Positions 8,025 to 17,800 of a stretch of 64,000 nucleotides of DNA are shown here, in pieces. The notes beneath the pieces were generated by a model, which saw nothing but the letters and a program-made list of their open reading frames with translations, had not been told where the DNA came from and searched no databases. The stretch is from Streptomyces tendae (GTDB taxonomy: Bacteria; Actinomycetota; Actinomycetes; Streptomycetales; Streptomycetaceae). How positions within the stretch are numbered: the first letter of the stretch is position 1; the number at the start of each line of letters is the position of its first letter. Where the stretch lies: the NCBI RefSeq assembly GCF_008632955.1, contig NZ_CP043959.1, positions 1,302,001-1,366,000 of the forward strand. The letters are read 5' to 3'. The position numbers and the translations under genes were made by a program.

Positions 8025-9053
8025 TCAGGCGAGTTGGGGGAGCACCTCGGCCCCCAGCCGCCGTACGTTCTCCTCGGTCGCCGCCAGGTCGCCGGACCCC
8101 TCGACGAGCAGGGCGAAGCGGGAGATCCCGGTCCGCTCGCTGGTCGCGGCGAGCCGGTCCGCGCACAGCCGCGGGGTGCCCACCGGATGCAGTCCGCAGA
8201 GGAGTTCGGTGTACGCCAGCGGGTCGCGCATCCGGCGCTCCCGCCCGTCCACCGTCACATGCGCCTCCAGCCCCTGCTTCAGCCAGCCCGGCATCGCCTT
8301 CATCAGGGTCTCCGCCGCGTCCGTGCGCCGGTCCGCGATCTGGCAGACGCCGGCCGAGACGTGGGCCGCGCCGTCGATCTCCGCGGCCGGCCGCCCGCAG
8401 GCGCGTGCGTGGCGCCGCCACAGGGCGACCATCTCGGCCTTCTCCTCGTCCCCGACGTGCATGCCGAGCAGCATCGGCAGTCCGCGCTCGGCGGCCAGCC
8501 GCACGCTCGACGGGGAGGTGCAGGCGACCACCACCTCCGGGCCCGCGGTCTCGGTGAGTGCCTCCGACGGGCGGGGAACCACGGGCACCTCGCGGAACCG
8601 GTACCGCTCGCCGTCCGCCCCGACGGACGGTTCGCGCAGCCAGCGCATCAGCAGATCGAGTGCTTCCGGGAACCCCTTCTCGTACGCCTCCAGGCCGGCC
8701 CCGAACACCTCCAGGTCGACCCACGGCCCGCCCCGGCCGAGGCCGAGGGAGAACCGCCCGCCGCTGGCGACGTGCAGCAGCGCGGCCTGTTCGCCGAGCG
8801 CGACGGGGTGGACGGTGGGCAGCACGCTGACCGCCGTGCCGACGCGCAGCCTGCGGGTGCGGCCGAGCAGCATCGCCGCCAGGGTGACGGCGGACGGACA
8901 GGTGCCGTAGGGCACGAAGTGGTGCTCGGCCAGCCAGACCGTGTCGAGGCCCGACTCCTCGGCCACCTCGGCCGAGCGGACGGCGCGGTGCAGCGCCTCC
9001 CCCTCGCCCTGCCCGGGGAACTGGGCGGCCAACACGAAACTTCCAACGCGCAT
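8025..9053 (-). CDS. LLM-class flavin-dependent oxidoreductase
   Basis: This 342-residue protein belongs to the bacterial luciferase-like monooxygenase superfamily, TIM-barrel enzymes using FMN or F420. It shows the family start MRVGSFVLAAQFPGQG, the WLAEHHFVPYG segment (the AEHHF signature, residues about 40-50), GGRFSLGLGRGG and a C-terminal substrate-cap region. The substrate cannot be told from sequence. ATG 9053 is supported by an AGGAAGCAGGAAAAAG ribosome region; longer in-frame starts lack one. It faces the SCO5389-like gene and is divergent from the small zinc-site protein, with a perfect 9-bp inverted repeat (9221-9251) in the divergent region. Confidence 0.88.
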   Translation of the reverse strand: MRVGSFVLAAQFPGQGEGEALHRAVRSAEVAEESGLDTVWLAEHHFVPYGTCPSAVTLAAMLLGRTRRLRVGTAVSVLPTVHPVALGEQAALLHVASGGRFSLGLGRGGPWVDLEVFGAGLEAYEKGFPEALDLLMRWLREPSVGADGERYRFREVPVVPRPSEALTETAGPEVVVACTSPSSVRLAAERGLPMLLGMHVGDEEKAEMVALWRRHARACGRPAAEIDGAAHVSAGVCQIADRRTDAAETLMKAMPGWLKQGLEAHVTVDGRERRMRDPLAYTELLCGLHPVGTPRLCADRLAATSERTGISRFALLVEGSGDLAATEENVRRLGAEVLPQLA

Positions 9054-9220
9054 TGCTTTTTCCTGCTTCCTTGGCTCCGACGCGGAGCTCCCCCGCAGGG
9101 CATAACCGCCCGACACGTGCCGAGGACACGGCCGGGCGAGCGATTTTGCGGATTGTCTGCAGAATGGGCCGCTCACGAGGGGCCGCCACATGCCACGGAG
9201 TGACTTGTGACGATTGGTGC

Positions 9221-9251
9221 CCTACGCGTACCCCGGCGTCCGACGCGTAGG
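9221..9251. promoter_or_regulatory. Inverted repeat in divergent promoter region
   Basis: CCTACGCGT (9221-9229) and ACGCGTAGG (9243-9251) are perfect 9-bp arms 13 bases apart. The right arm overlaps TAGGCT (9248-9253), a plausible -10 element for the + strand gene. It could be an operator or a 5' hairpin. Confidence 0.4.
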
Positions 9252-9295
9252 CTGGACGCGGTCCGTGCATCCTGTATAGCCCCGTGAGGTGTCCT

Positions 9296-9628
9296 GTGTC
9301 CCCGCGTCGCAACCGACCCAAGGGAGCCGGTTCGTCCGGCCGGAGCGCCGAGGACGACCGCTCCGGGCGCTACGGCGGCTGGCAGTCCTCGGAGGACTGG
9401 CACGGCGAGTCCTGGAGCGTGCGGCACGTGGCCGGCTCCAGCGCCCAGGGGAAGGCCTACCGTTGCCCGGGCTGCGACCAGTTGATCCCGGACGGGGTGC
9501 CGCACGTGGTGGCCTGGCCGGAGCACTCGGGCGTGGACGAGCGCCGGCACTGGCACAAGGCCTGCTGGAACGCGAAGGACCGCCGCACCACGCGGGTGCA
9601 GCGGTCCCGTAACGCGCCGAGGTTCTGA
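9296..9628 (+). CDS. Small protein with putative zinc-binding site
   Basis: This 110-residue protein has a disordered Arg/Ser-rich N terminus (residues 1-30) and a central motif CPGC-x(n)-PHVVAWPEH-x(n)-HWHKACW. The two CxxC cysteines plus later His and Cys residues suggest one structural zinc site. The GTG start at 9296 is favoured by GAGG 6 bases upstream over a GTG 12 bases earlier. Basic ends suggest nucleic-acid or ribosome association, but that is inference. It lies just before the convergent ABC transporter genes, with 7 bases between stop codons. Confidence 0.75.
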   Translation: MSPRRNRPKGAGSSGRSAEDDRSGRYGGWQSSEDWHGESWSVRHVAGSSAQGKAYRCPGCDQLIPDGVPHVVAWPEHSGVDERRHWHKACWNAKDRRTTRVQRSRNAPRF

Positions 9629-9635
9629 GCGCTTC

Positions 9636-10523
9636 CTAGACGTCCCGCTTCTGCAGCAGGGCGAAGGCCCCGCCGAGCGCGGCCGCCGTGACGACCAGCA
9701 TGATCCACAGCGGGTCCCATCCCGACGGGCCGGAGTCCGACAGGGAGTTGGCGTAGAAGATGCTCATCTGGTTCGGGATGGAGTACTCGAACAGCGCCTG
9801 CTGCACGTCCTCCAGCGAGGTGGAGAACATGAACAGCGCGATCACCAGCGGGGCGAGCACCGCGCCGATCATGATCGTGATGGCGCCCGCCGAGTGCCGC
9901 ACGATCGACCCGATCGCCAGCGACAGGGTGCCCAGCAGCGCCAGGTAGAGCGAGACGCCGACCGTGCCCTTCAGCCATTCCTCGCCGGAGGGGGACTTGG
10001 CGTTGTACCCCTCCAGCAGCGACACGTGCAGCAGACCGACGAGTGTGGCGCACACCAGCGTCACCACGAAGGCCAGCACGAAGAACACCAGCGCCTTCGC
10101 CGCGAGCACCCGGCCGCGCGTGGGGCAGGCGACCATCGTCGTGCGGATCATGCCGGTGCCGTACTCGGAGGCCGTGGTGAGCACGCCGAGTGTGATGAGG
10201 CACATCGAGCCCAGCAGCAGTCCGAAGAAGCCCAGCGACAGCGGGCTCTCGCCGCCCAGGTCGGGGTCGGCGCTCGCGACCACCAGGCCGGTGAGCAGAC
10301 CGATGCCGACCACGAGCGCGACGAACACGCCCGTCGTCCACAGGGTCGAGCGCACGGACTTGATCTTCGTCCACTCGGAGGCGAGCGCGTGCCCGAGGTG
10401 GGTGCGCACCACCGGGATCGGCGAGGTGTAGCCGGGATACGCGGGCGCGGACGGTGCGGTACCGGGGGCCGCCTGCCACTCGGGTGCGGCGCTCTGCGGC
10501 ATCGGGGGCTGGGGCGTGCTCAT
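9636..10523 (-). CDS. ABC-2 type transporter permease
   Basis: This 295-residue integral membrane subunit of an ABC-2 exporter has a Pro/Ala/Gln-rich cytosolic N terminus (residues 1-40), then HALASEWTKIKSVRSTLWTTG, the hallmark entry of this permease family. About six transmembrane helices follow, with SEYGTGMIRTT in the conserved loop. Its ATG overlaps the stop of the upstream ATPase gene by 4 bases (ATGA), so the two form one translationally coupled operon. The paralogous pair immediately upstream (11870-13599) has the same order. The exported substrate is unknown. Confidence 0.9.
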   Translation of the reverse strand: MSTPQPPMPQSAAPEWQAAPGTAPSAPAYPGYTSPIPVVRTHLGHALASEWTKIKSVRSTLWTTGVFVALVVGIGLLTGLVVASADPDLGGESPLSLGFFGLLLGSMCLITLGVLTTASEYGTGMIRTTMVACPTRGRVLAAKALVFFVLAFVVTLVCATLVGLLHVSLLEGYNAKSPSGEEWLKGTVGVSLYLALLGTLSLAIGSIVRHSAGAITIMIGAVLAPLVIALFMFSTSLEDVQQALFEYSIPNQMSIFYANSLSDSGPSGWDPLWIMLVVTAAALGGAFALLQKRDV

Positions 10524-11749
10524 CGGGCGTCCTCGGACTCGGTCGGCTCGGCGGAGGGGGCGGGCTGCGGCGCGACGGCCGGGGGAGCGGCCGGAGCCGG
10601 GCCCTGCGGCGCCTGCGCGTACGGGTTCGGCGCGGCGGCGGCGCCCAGAGCGGCTCCCGGCGCCGCCGGTGCGCCGTAGGGGCCCGCGGGGGCGCCCTGC
10701 GGCGGGGCGAACGGCTGCCCGCCCTGCTGGGGCGGCGGCGGGGCGTACCAGCCGGGCTGCCCCTGCCCCGGCACCGGGAGCGGCGGCTGGGCGCCGGGCG
10801 GCAGCGGCTGCTGCAGCCCCTCCTTCTGGTCGATGGTGGAGCGGTAGTCGACGGCGCCCTGCGTCATCCGCATGTACGCCTCCTCCAGGGAGGCCTGGTG
10901 CGGCGACAGCTCCCACAGCCGTACGTCGTGCTCGTGGGCGAGGTCGCTGATCCGCGGCAGCGCCAGTCCCGTCACCCGCAGCGCGCCGTCCTGCTCCGGC
11001 AGCACATGGCCGCCGGCCTCGGTGATCGCCGCCGACAGCTTCTCCCGCTGCTGCGGCTCGCTGTCGGGGGTGCGCACCCGGGCGAAGCCGGCGGAGTTGG
11101 CGGAGATGAAGTCCTTCACGCTCATGTCGGCCATCAGCTGCCCGCGGCCGATCACGATGAGGTGGTCCGCGGTCAGCGCCATCTCGCTCATCAGGTGCGA
11201 GGAGACGAAGACGGTGCGGCCCTCGGCGGCGAGCGACTTCATCAGGTTGCGCACCCAGAGGATGCCCTCGGGGTCGAGGCCGTTGACCGGCTCGTCGAAC
11301 AGCAGCACCTGCGGGTCGCCGAGCAGCGCCGCCGCGATGCCGAGGCGCTGGCCCATGCCGAGGGAGAAGCCCTTGGACCGGCGGCGGGCCACCTCGTGCA
11401 GGCCGACCACGCCCAGCACCTCGTCCACCCGGCGGGCCGGGATGCCCGACAGCTGGGCCAGGCTCAGCAGGTGGTTGCGGGCGGTCCGGCCGCCGTGCAC
11501 CGCCTTGGCGTCCAGCAGCGCACCGACCTGACGGGGGGCGTTGGGCAGCTTGCGGTAGGGATAACCGCCGATCGTGACCCGGCCCGCCGTGGGGTTGTCC
11601 AGACCCAGGATCATCCGCATCGTCGTCGACTTGCCCGAGCCGTTGGGGCCCAGGAAGCCGGTGACGGCACCGGGACGCACCTGGAAGGAGAGGTTGTACA
11701 CAGCGGTCTTGTCGCCGTACCGCTTGGTCAGGCCGACTGCCTCGATCAT
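10520..11749 (-). CDS. ABC transporter ATP-binding protein with Pro-rich tail
   Basis: This 409-residue ATPase drives the adjacent ABC-2 permease. Walker A is GPNGSGKST (about residues 36-44), the signature is FSLGMGQR, and Walker B is VLLFDEPVNGLDP with the switch His in SSHLMSE. After residue 300 comes a long Pro/Gln/Gly/Ala-rich tail of about 90 residues that is absent from the paralogue at 12646. I took ATG 11749 (MIEAVGL) by analogy with that paralogue; a GTG at 11758 is also in frame, and neither has a good ribosome site. The tail and the permease's Pro-rich N terminus may interact, which is inference. Confidence 0.9.
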   Translation of the reverse strand: MIEAVGLTKRYGDKTAVYNLSFQVRPGAVTGFLGPNGSGKSTTMRMILGLDNPTAGRVTIGGYPYRKLPNAPRQVGALLDAKAVHGGRTARNHLLSLAQLSGIPARRVDEVLGVVGLHEVARRRSKGFSLGMGQRLGIAAALLGDPQVLLFDEPVNGLDPEGILWVRNLMKSLAAEGRTVFVSSHLMSEMALTADHLIVIGRGQLMADMSVKDFISANSAGFARVRTPDSEPQQREKLSAAITEAGGHVLPEQDGALRVTGLALPRISDLAHEHDVRLWELSPHQASLEEAYMRMTQGAVDYRSTIDQKEGLQQPLPPGAQPPLPVPGQGQPGWYAPPPPQQGGQPFAPPQGAPAGPYGAPAAPGAALGAAAAPNPYAQAPQGPAPAAPPAVAPQPAPSAEPTESEDAR

Positions 11750-11869
11750 GCTCCGCACCCATCGAAAGGTTCAGGACAGCAGGGCACACGCCCCCGTAAG
11801 GGTTAGGAGCTTATCGGGACACTGACGGTTCCGCTCAAGGCCGGGTGAGAACCGGTCCGGTGCGGTCAC

Positions 11870-12643
11870 TCACTGGGCGTCACGCCGCTTCAGCAGCACG
11901 TATCCGCCGGCGACCGACGCGATCACCCACAGCGCCATGATCCCGAGGCCGCCCCAGGGGCCGTACGGGGTGTCGTCGTCCACCGGCGTCACCACCCGCA
12001 TGATCCGGCTGCCCGCCTGGTCGGGCAGGAACCGGCCGACCTTCTCCGTGGCGCTGACGTTGCCGAGGATGTTGGAGATCAGGAAGAAGAACGGCATCAG
12101 GATGCCCAGCGACAGCAGGGGGGAGCGCAGCATCGCGGCGACGCCCATGGAGAACAGCGCGATGAGCGTCATGTAGAGCCCGCCGCCGATGACCGCGCGC
12201 AGCACCCCGTCGTCGCCGATGGACGTGCCGAGGTCGCCGAGCATCAGCTGGCCCAGGAAGAAGGTGGCGAAGCTGGTCGCCATGCCCACCACGAACGCCA
12301 GCGCGGTGGCCACGGCCAGCTTGCTGAACAGGAACGTGCCGCGCTTCGGCACGGCCGCCAGCGAGGCGCGGATCATCCCGGTGCTGTACTCGTTCGACAC
12401 CACCAGCACACCGAACACGATCATCGCGAGCTGGCCGAGGCTGGTGCCGGCGAAGCTGATGAACGTCGGGTCGAAGGAGAGCCGCTCCCGCTCGCTCAGG
12501 TTGCCGAACTCGTTCTTCGACAGGGCCGAGATCAGCATGCCGAGGGCGATGGTGACGACCACCGCGGTCGACAGCGTCCACACGGTGGACGCCACCGACC
12601 GGATCTTGGTCCACTCCGACCGTACGGCCTGGGTCGTCGCCAT
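11870..12643 (-). CDS. ABC-2 type transporter permease (second pair)
   Basis: This 257-residue permease opens MATTQAVRSEWTKIRSVASTVW and has about six membrane segments and SNEYSTGMIRAS in the conserved loop. It is paralogous to the product at 9636-10523 but lacks the Pro-rich N terminus. It begins right after the stop of its ATPase gene (12646), so the pair is an operon. ATG 12643 is preceded by GAAGGG. The C terminus ends with the family's LLKRRDAQ. The substrate is unknown; related pairs export lipids, antibiotics or peptides. Confidence 0.9.
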   Translation of the reverse strand: MATTQAVRSEWTKIRSVASTVWTLSTAVVVTIALGMLISALSKNEFGNLSERERLSFDPTFISFAGTSLGQLAMIVFGVLVVSNEYSTGMIRASLAAVPKRGTFLFSKLAVATALAFVVGMATSFATFFLGQLMLGDLGTSIGDDGVLRAVIGGGLYMTLIALFSMGVAAMLRSPLLSLGILMPFFFLISNILGNVSATEKVGRFLPDQAGSRIMRVVTPVDDDTPYGPWGGLGIMALWVIASVAGGYVLLKRRDAQ

Positions 12644-12645
12644 GC

Positions 12646-13599
12646 TCAGCCCTTCGTCCAGGTGTCGCCCCACTGCTGCGGGGGGACGGGTGCGCCCGTG
12701 TGGGCGTGGTACTCCACCGATTCGGCCGTCAGCTGCATGAACGCCTCCTCCAGGGAAGCCTGTTGCGGGCTCAGCTCGTGCAGCACGACGCCGCTGCGGG
12801 CGGCCAGGTCCCCGACGGTCTCCGCGCTGGAGCCGTCCACCTCCAGCGTTCCGTCCACGCCGTCCACGGCGGTGATGCCGGCCCCGTGCAGCAGGTCCAG
12901 GAGCAGTTCGCGCTGCGGGCTGCGCACCCGGACGTAGGAGCGGGAGTTGCGTTCGATGAACTCCGCCATCGAGGTGTCGGCGAGCAGCCGGCCCTGGCCG
13001 ATGACCACGAGGTGGTCGGCGGTGAGCGCCATCTCGCTCATCAGGTGGGAGGAGACGAAGACCGTGCGGCCCTGGGCGGCGAGCGACTTCATCAGCGTGC
13101 GGATCCAGTGGATGCCCTCGGGGTCGAGCCCGTTGACCGGCTCGTCGAACATCAGGATCCGCGGGTCGCCGAGCAGCGCGGCGGCGATGCCGAGGCGCTG
13201 CCCCATGCCGAGCGAGAACCCCTTGGCCTTCTTCCGCGCCACCGTCGTCAGCCCGACCGTGTCCAGCACCTCGCGGACCCGCCGTTCGGGGATGCCGTTG
13301 CTCTGCGCGAGCCACAGCAGATGGTTGTAGGCGCTGCGCCCCGGGTGCACGCCCTTGGCCTCCAGCAGGGCGCCGATGTTCGTCAGCGGGTCCTTCAGCC
13401 GGTCGTAGTGTGTGCCGTCGACGCGCACGTCCCCGGAGGTGGGGTGGTCGAGCCCCAGGATCATCCGCATGGTGGTCGACTTGCCGGCGCCGTTCGGACC
13501 GAGGAAGCCCGTGACGATGCCAGGCCTGACGGTGAAGGTCAGGCTGTCCACCGCCACCTTCTCGCCGTACCGCTTGGTCAGCCCCTCGAGCTCGATCAT
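12646..13599 (-). CDS. ABC transporter ATP-binding protein (second pair)
   Basis: This 317-residue ATPase shows Walker A GPNGAGKST, signature FSLGMGQR, Walker B ILMFDEPVNGLDP and the H-loop SSHLMSE. The C-terminal domain ends with ELSPQQASLEEAFMQLT, the conserved motif of this ABC-2 ATPase subfamily, also present in the paralogue at 10520. The two ATPases are close copies, so the four genes arose by tandem duplication of an ATPase-permease unit. It lies downstream of filP but is separated from it by a strong terminator (13622-13653). Confidence 0.92.
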   Translation of the reverse strand: MIELEGLTKRYGEKVAVDSLTFTVRPGIVTGFLGPNGAGKSTTMRMILGLDHPTSGDVRVDGTHYDRLKDPLTNIGALLEAKGVHPGRSAYNHLLWLAQSNGIPERRVREVLDTVGLTTVARKKAKGFSLGMGQRLGIAAALLGDPRILMFDEPVNGLDPEGIHWIRTLMKSLAAQGRTVFVSSHLMSEMALTADHLVVIGQGRLLADTSMAEFIERNSRSYVRVRSPQRELLLDLLHGAGITAVDGVDGTLEVDGSSAETVGDLAARSGVVLHELSPQQASLEEAFMQLTAESVEYHAHTGAPVPPQQWGDTWTKG

Positions 13600-13621
13600 G
13601 CGGCCACGCTAAAACGGGACA

Positions 13622-13653
13622 AAGCCCTCTGCCACCTCAGTGGCAGAGGGCTT
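13622..13653 (-). terminator. Terminator after filP
   Basis: Perfect 14-bp arms (13622-13635 and 13640-13653, core GCCCTCTGCCAC) flank a 4-base loop, 31 bases past the filP stop. It separates filP from the ABC transporter operon. Confidence 0.8.
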
Positions 13654-13684
13654 CGCCGGGGTCCGGTCGCCCTGTCCGGGGGTG

Positions 13685-14623
13685 TTACCGGGACTGCTGG
13701 GCCGGGACGCCGCGGGAGATCGGCTCGTCCTCGGTGGCGGGCGCGCCGGTGGCGGCGACCGCGGCACCCGTGAGGGTCGCCAGCATCTCGCGGACGTTCG
13801 TCAGCTGGGCGTTGATCGAGTCGCGGCGGTTGGTCAGCGCGGCGAGCTCACGCTCGGACTCCGAACGGATCCGGTCGGCCTTGGCGTTGGCGTCGGCCAC
13901 GATGTCCTCGGCCTGGCGCTGGGCGGTCTCCACCGTCTGGCGGGCCCGGCGCTCGGCGTCGGTACGCAGCTTCTCGGCCTCCAGGCGCAGCTGCTCCGCG
14001 CGGTGCTCGATCTCCGCGAGGCGCTTCTCCGCCTTGGCCTGACGCGAGGCGAGGTCGCGCTCGGACTGCTCGCGCCGCTTGGCCAGGTTCGTCTCGAAGT
14101 CGGCCGCGGCCTGGGCGGCCTTGGCGCGGGTCTCCTCGAAGAGGGCGTCCGCCTCCTCGCGCTTGGACTGGGCGTCCTTCTGCGCGTCGGAACGCAGCTG
14201 CGAGGCCTCGCCCTGGGCCTTCTCGACGATCCGGACGCCCTCGTCCTCCGCCTTGGACTTGCGCTCGGCGGCGTAGGCCTCGGCGTCGTTCCGCACCTGC
14301 TGGGCGGCCGACTCGGCGAGCTCGCGGTGCTGCTCGGCCGCGCGCCGGGCCTCCTCGCGCAGGTCCTTCGCCTCCTCCTCGGCGAGGCGGAGGATCTTCT
14401 CCACGCGCGCGCCGAGACCCGCGTACGACGGCTCCGCGTCGTTGACCTGGGCCTGGGCGTTCTGCGTCTCGAGGTGGAGCTCTTCGATGCGCTTTTCCAG
14501 AGCGGTGATGCGGGCGAGAGCGCTGTCACGGTCGGAGACGAGCTTGGAGATACGTTCGTCCACCTGAGCGCGGTCGTACCCACGCCGCACAAGCTCGAAG
14601 CCGTAGGGGGAAGTGTCGCTCAT
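13685..14623 (-). CDS. filP: FilP, coiled-coil filament-forming protein
   Basis: This 312-residue protein is an intermediate-filament-like scaffold that forms a network at growing hyphal tips with DivIVA and Scy and gives cells rigidity. The N terminus (MSDTSPYGFELVRRGYDRAQVDERI) is the DivIVA-like leader. Residues about 25-280 are almost unbroken Ala/Glu/Arg/Lys coiled coil, and the C terminus is a short unstructured Pro/Ala tail. Length fits known FilP (about 310). ATG 14623 has AGGAAC upstream. It lies directly downstream of scy, as in other Streptomyces, and ends at a strong terminator. Confidence 0.95.
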   Translation of the reverse strand: MSDTSPYGFELVRRGYDRAQVDERISKLVSDRDSALARITALEKRIEELHLETQNAQAQVNDAEPSYAGLGARVEKILRLAEEEAKDLREEARRAAEQHRELAESAAQQVRNDAEAYAAERKSKAEDEGVRIVEKAQGEASQLRSDAQKDAQSKREEADALFEETRAKAAQAAADFETNLAKRREQSERDLASRQAKAEKRLAEIEHRAEQLRLEAEKLRTDAERRARQTVETAQRQAEDIVADANAKADRIRSESERELAALTNRRDSINAQLTNVREMLATLTGAAVAATGAPATEDEPISRGVPAQQSR

Positions 14624-14806
14624 GGGGTTCCTGTCGAATGAGACCGGTGAGGTGATAGGTGGAATCCTAGGGGCCGAAGCGCTGTGTCATCGAGCGGATG
14701 CACGTTTGATACGGAAGATGACACCCCTTTTGAGTGGCTCGCCGCCGGAAGCCTTGCCAAAGCCATGGTCAAAGCCCTCACCGTACAAGGGAATTCACCC
14801 GGTTTG

Positions 14807-17800
14807 CTAGCTGTCGCCTGACTTGCCACCCGTACGGGTAGCACCCGCCGCGGCCCCCGCCTTGACGCCGTTGTCCTTGCCGCCGCCCGGGGCTTCGAAG
14901 GACTCCAGGGCCTCCAGGACGTCCTGGACACGCGAGATCTCCGCGTTGATGTCCTCGCGGCGCCGTACGAGGACCTCCAGCTCGCGCTTGCCCTCCTCGA
15001 CCGTACGCCGTGCCTCGCGCACCGCCTCGGCCTTCAGCTCCTCGGCCTCCTTCACGAGCGTGGCCTTCTTCTGCTCCGCCTCCTTCAGAAGACCCTCGGC
15101 CTTCTTCACGGCGGCGATCCGCACCTTGCCCGCCTCGGAGTTGGCCTCGGAGACGATCTCCTTCGCCTTGGCCTCCGCCTTCGCCAGCTGCTCCTCGGCC
15201 GCCTTGATCAGCGCGTCGCAGCGGTCGCCGGCGGACTTCATCGTCTCCGCCGCCTCGCGGCGGGCCCGCTGGTGCAGCTCCTCGATCTCGGTCGTGATGC
15301 GGTCGCGCAGCTCCTCGGCGCGCTCCCGGATCTGGGTCGCGTCCCGGCGCGCGCCGACCAGCAGCTCGTCGGCGTCCGTACGCGCCTTCTCCACCAGCGA
15401 GTTGCCCTCGACCCGGGCCTGGCCCACCAGCCGGTCGGCCTCGCTGCGGGCCGCGCCGACCATGGTGTCGGCCTGCGACTCGGCGTCGGCCGTGGTCTTC
15501 AGCGCCTGCTGCTGCGCCTCGGTGAGCAGCTTGTCCGCCTCGGCGGTGGTCTCCGTGATGAGGGTGTCGACCTGCTCGGCCGCCTCCGAACGCCGCTTGT
15601 TGGCCTCCTTGCGGGCCTCGTCCAGCGTCCGCTCGGCCTCCTCGCGCGCACCGGACACCAGCCGCTCGACCTCGGTCTCGGCGTCCGCCTTGACCCGCTC
15701 GGCGTCCCGCCGGATCCGCTCCGCGTGCTGCTGCGCCGACCCGACCGTCTCCGCGGCCTCGGCCCGCAGCCGCTCCGCGTCACCGGTGGCGTCCGCGATC
15801 AGCTTCTCCGCCTTGGCGACCGACTCCGAGCGCACCCGCTCGGCCTCGGCGACCGTCTCGGTACGCAGCCGGTCGGTCTCCGTGATGGTCTCTTCGGTGA
15901 GCCGCTCCGCCTCGCTGCGCGCCTCGGTGATGAGCGTGTCCGCCTGCGTCGCCGCGTCCGAACGGATCCGGTTGGCGTCCTCGCGGGCGTCCGCCCGGGT
16001 ACGCGCGGCGGCCTGCTCGGCCTCGGCGACCGCGTCGGACGCCTCGGTGCGCATCCGCTGCGCGTACTCGGAGACCTCCGAACGGATCCGGTCGGCCTCC
16101 GTGATCGCCTCCGAGACGGTCCGCTCGGCCAGCGCCTTGGCGTCCTCCGTCTCCTCCCGCGCCTCGCGCCGCAGCCGGCTCGCGTCCTCGCTCGCCCGCT
16201 CCCGCTCCGCGTAGGCGTCGGTGCGGACCCGGTCCGCCTCCTCCTCGGCCTCGCGGCGGGTGCGCTCCGCCGCGTGCTCGGCGGCGCTGCGCAGCCCGGC
16301 GATCTCCTCCTGCGCCTGCTCGTGCAGCCCCGCGACGGAGTCCCGCACCTGCTGGGCGTGCTGCTCGGCCGCCGACACCATCTCCGTGGCGCGGCGGTCC
16401 GCCTCCTCGACCAGCCGTACGGCCTCGGCCTGCGCCTCCTCGACGCGGGTGCGCGCCGACGCCAGCAGCTCCTCGCTCTGCTCCCGGGCCCGCTCGCGCT
16501 CCTGGTCGGCCTCCTCGCGGGCCGCGCCGAGCAGTTCCTCGGCCTCCCGGCGCCGCCGGGCCGCCTCCTCCTGCGCTGCCGCCAGCGTCTCGGACGCCTC
16601 CGTGCCGATCCTCTCGGCGGCCGCCTGCGCCTCCGCGCGCATCCGGTCGGCGCTGTCCTGCGCCTCCGACTTCAGCCGCTCCGCCTCGGCCGCGGCCTCC
16701 GACCGCAGCCGCACGGCGACGGCCTCGCCCTCCGCGCGGGACGCCGAGGCGTCCGCGGCGGCCTCGTCGCGGAGCCGCTCGGCCTCCTGCTCGGCCTGCT
16801 GCCGGAGCGTACGGATCCGTTCGGCGGCCTCGGTGCGCAGCCGCTCGCTCTCCTCGGACGCCTCGCGGCGGATCCGCTCGGCCTCCTCGCGCGCGTCGCT
16901 CAGCGCCTGCTCGGCGGCGGCGAGCCGCTCCTCGGCCTCGGTGTGCAGCCGCGTCAGTTCCTCGGCGGCCTCCGCGCGGCGCGCCTCGACGGCCCGCTCG
17001 GTCTCCTCGCGCAGCTCGCGGGCGGCCCGCTCGGCGTCCTCCTTGAGGGCGTCGGCCTGCTCCGAGGCCTCCGCGCGGTGCCGCTCGGCCTCCTTGCGGG
17101 TGCGCTCCAGGGTCTCCTCGGCCTGCCGGCGCAGCGTCGTGGCGCGCTCGATGGCCTCGGTGCGGACCTTCTCGCTGTCCGTCTGCGCGGTGGAGCGCAG
17201 CTCGTCGGCGTCCGCCTTGGCCTTGGCGAGCAGCTCCTCGGCGGACTTGGCCGCCTCCTCGATCTGCGCCACGGCCTCCTTGCGGGCCTCCGCGCGGATC
17301 TTCTCGCCCTCGGCGACCGCGTCGGCGCGCAGCTGCTCGGCCTCGCCGCGCAGCCGGCGCGCCTCCTCCTGCAGCTCGACCGTCTTGGCGCGGTACTCCT
17401 TGGTGTCGTCCTTCGCCGCGCCCTTGAGCTGCTCGGCGATGTCGTGCGCCTCGGCCCGCAGCCGGTCCGCCTCGGCCTCGGCCTCCCGGCGGATCCGCTC
17501 GGCCTCCTCGGCCGCCGCGCGGGTGGTCTGCTTGGCCTCCTCCGAGGCCTTGTTGAGTACGTCCTCCGCGGTCTTGGCCGCCTTGGACAGCTGGGTGGCG
17601 GACTCCTCCGCGGTGAGCGTGCGGGCCTTCTCGGCGGCCTCCGCGACGATCTTCTCGGCCTCGGCGCGGGCGTCGGCGACCAGCTGCTCGGCGTCCGCCT
17701 TGGTGGACTCGGCCTCCTTGGTGGCCTCGCTGACCAGCCGCGCCACCTGCTCCTTGGCGGTGCGCGTACGCGTCTCGTTCGCGGCCTCGGCGGAGGAGAG

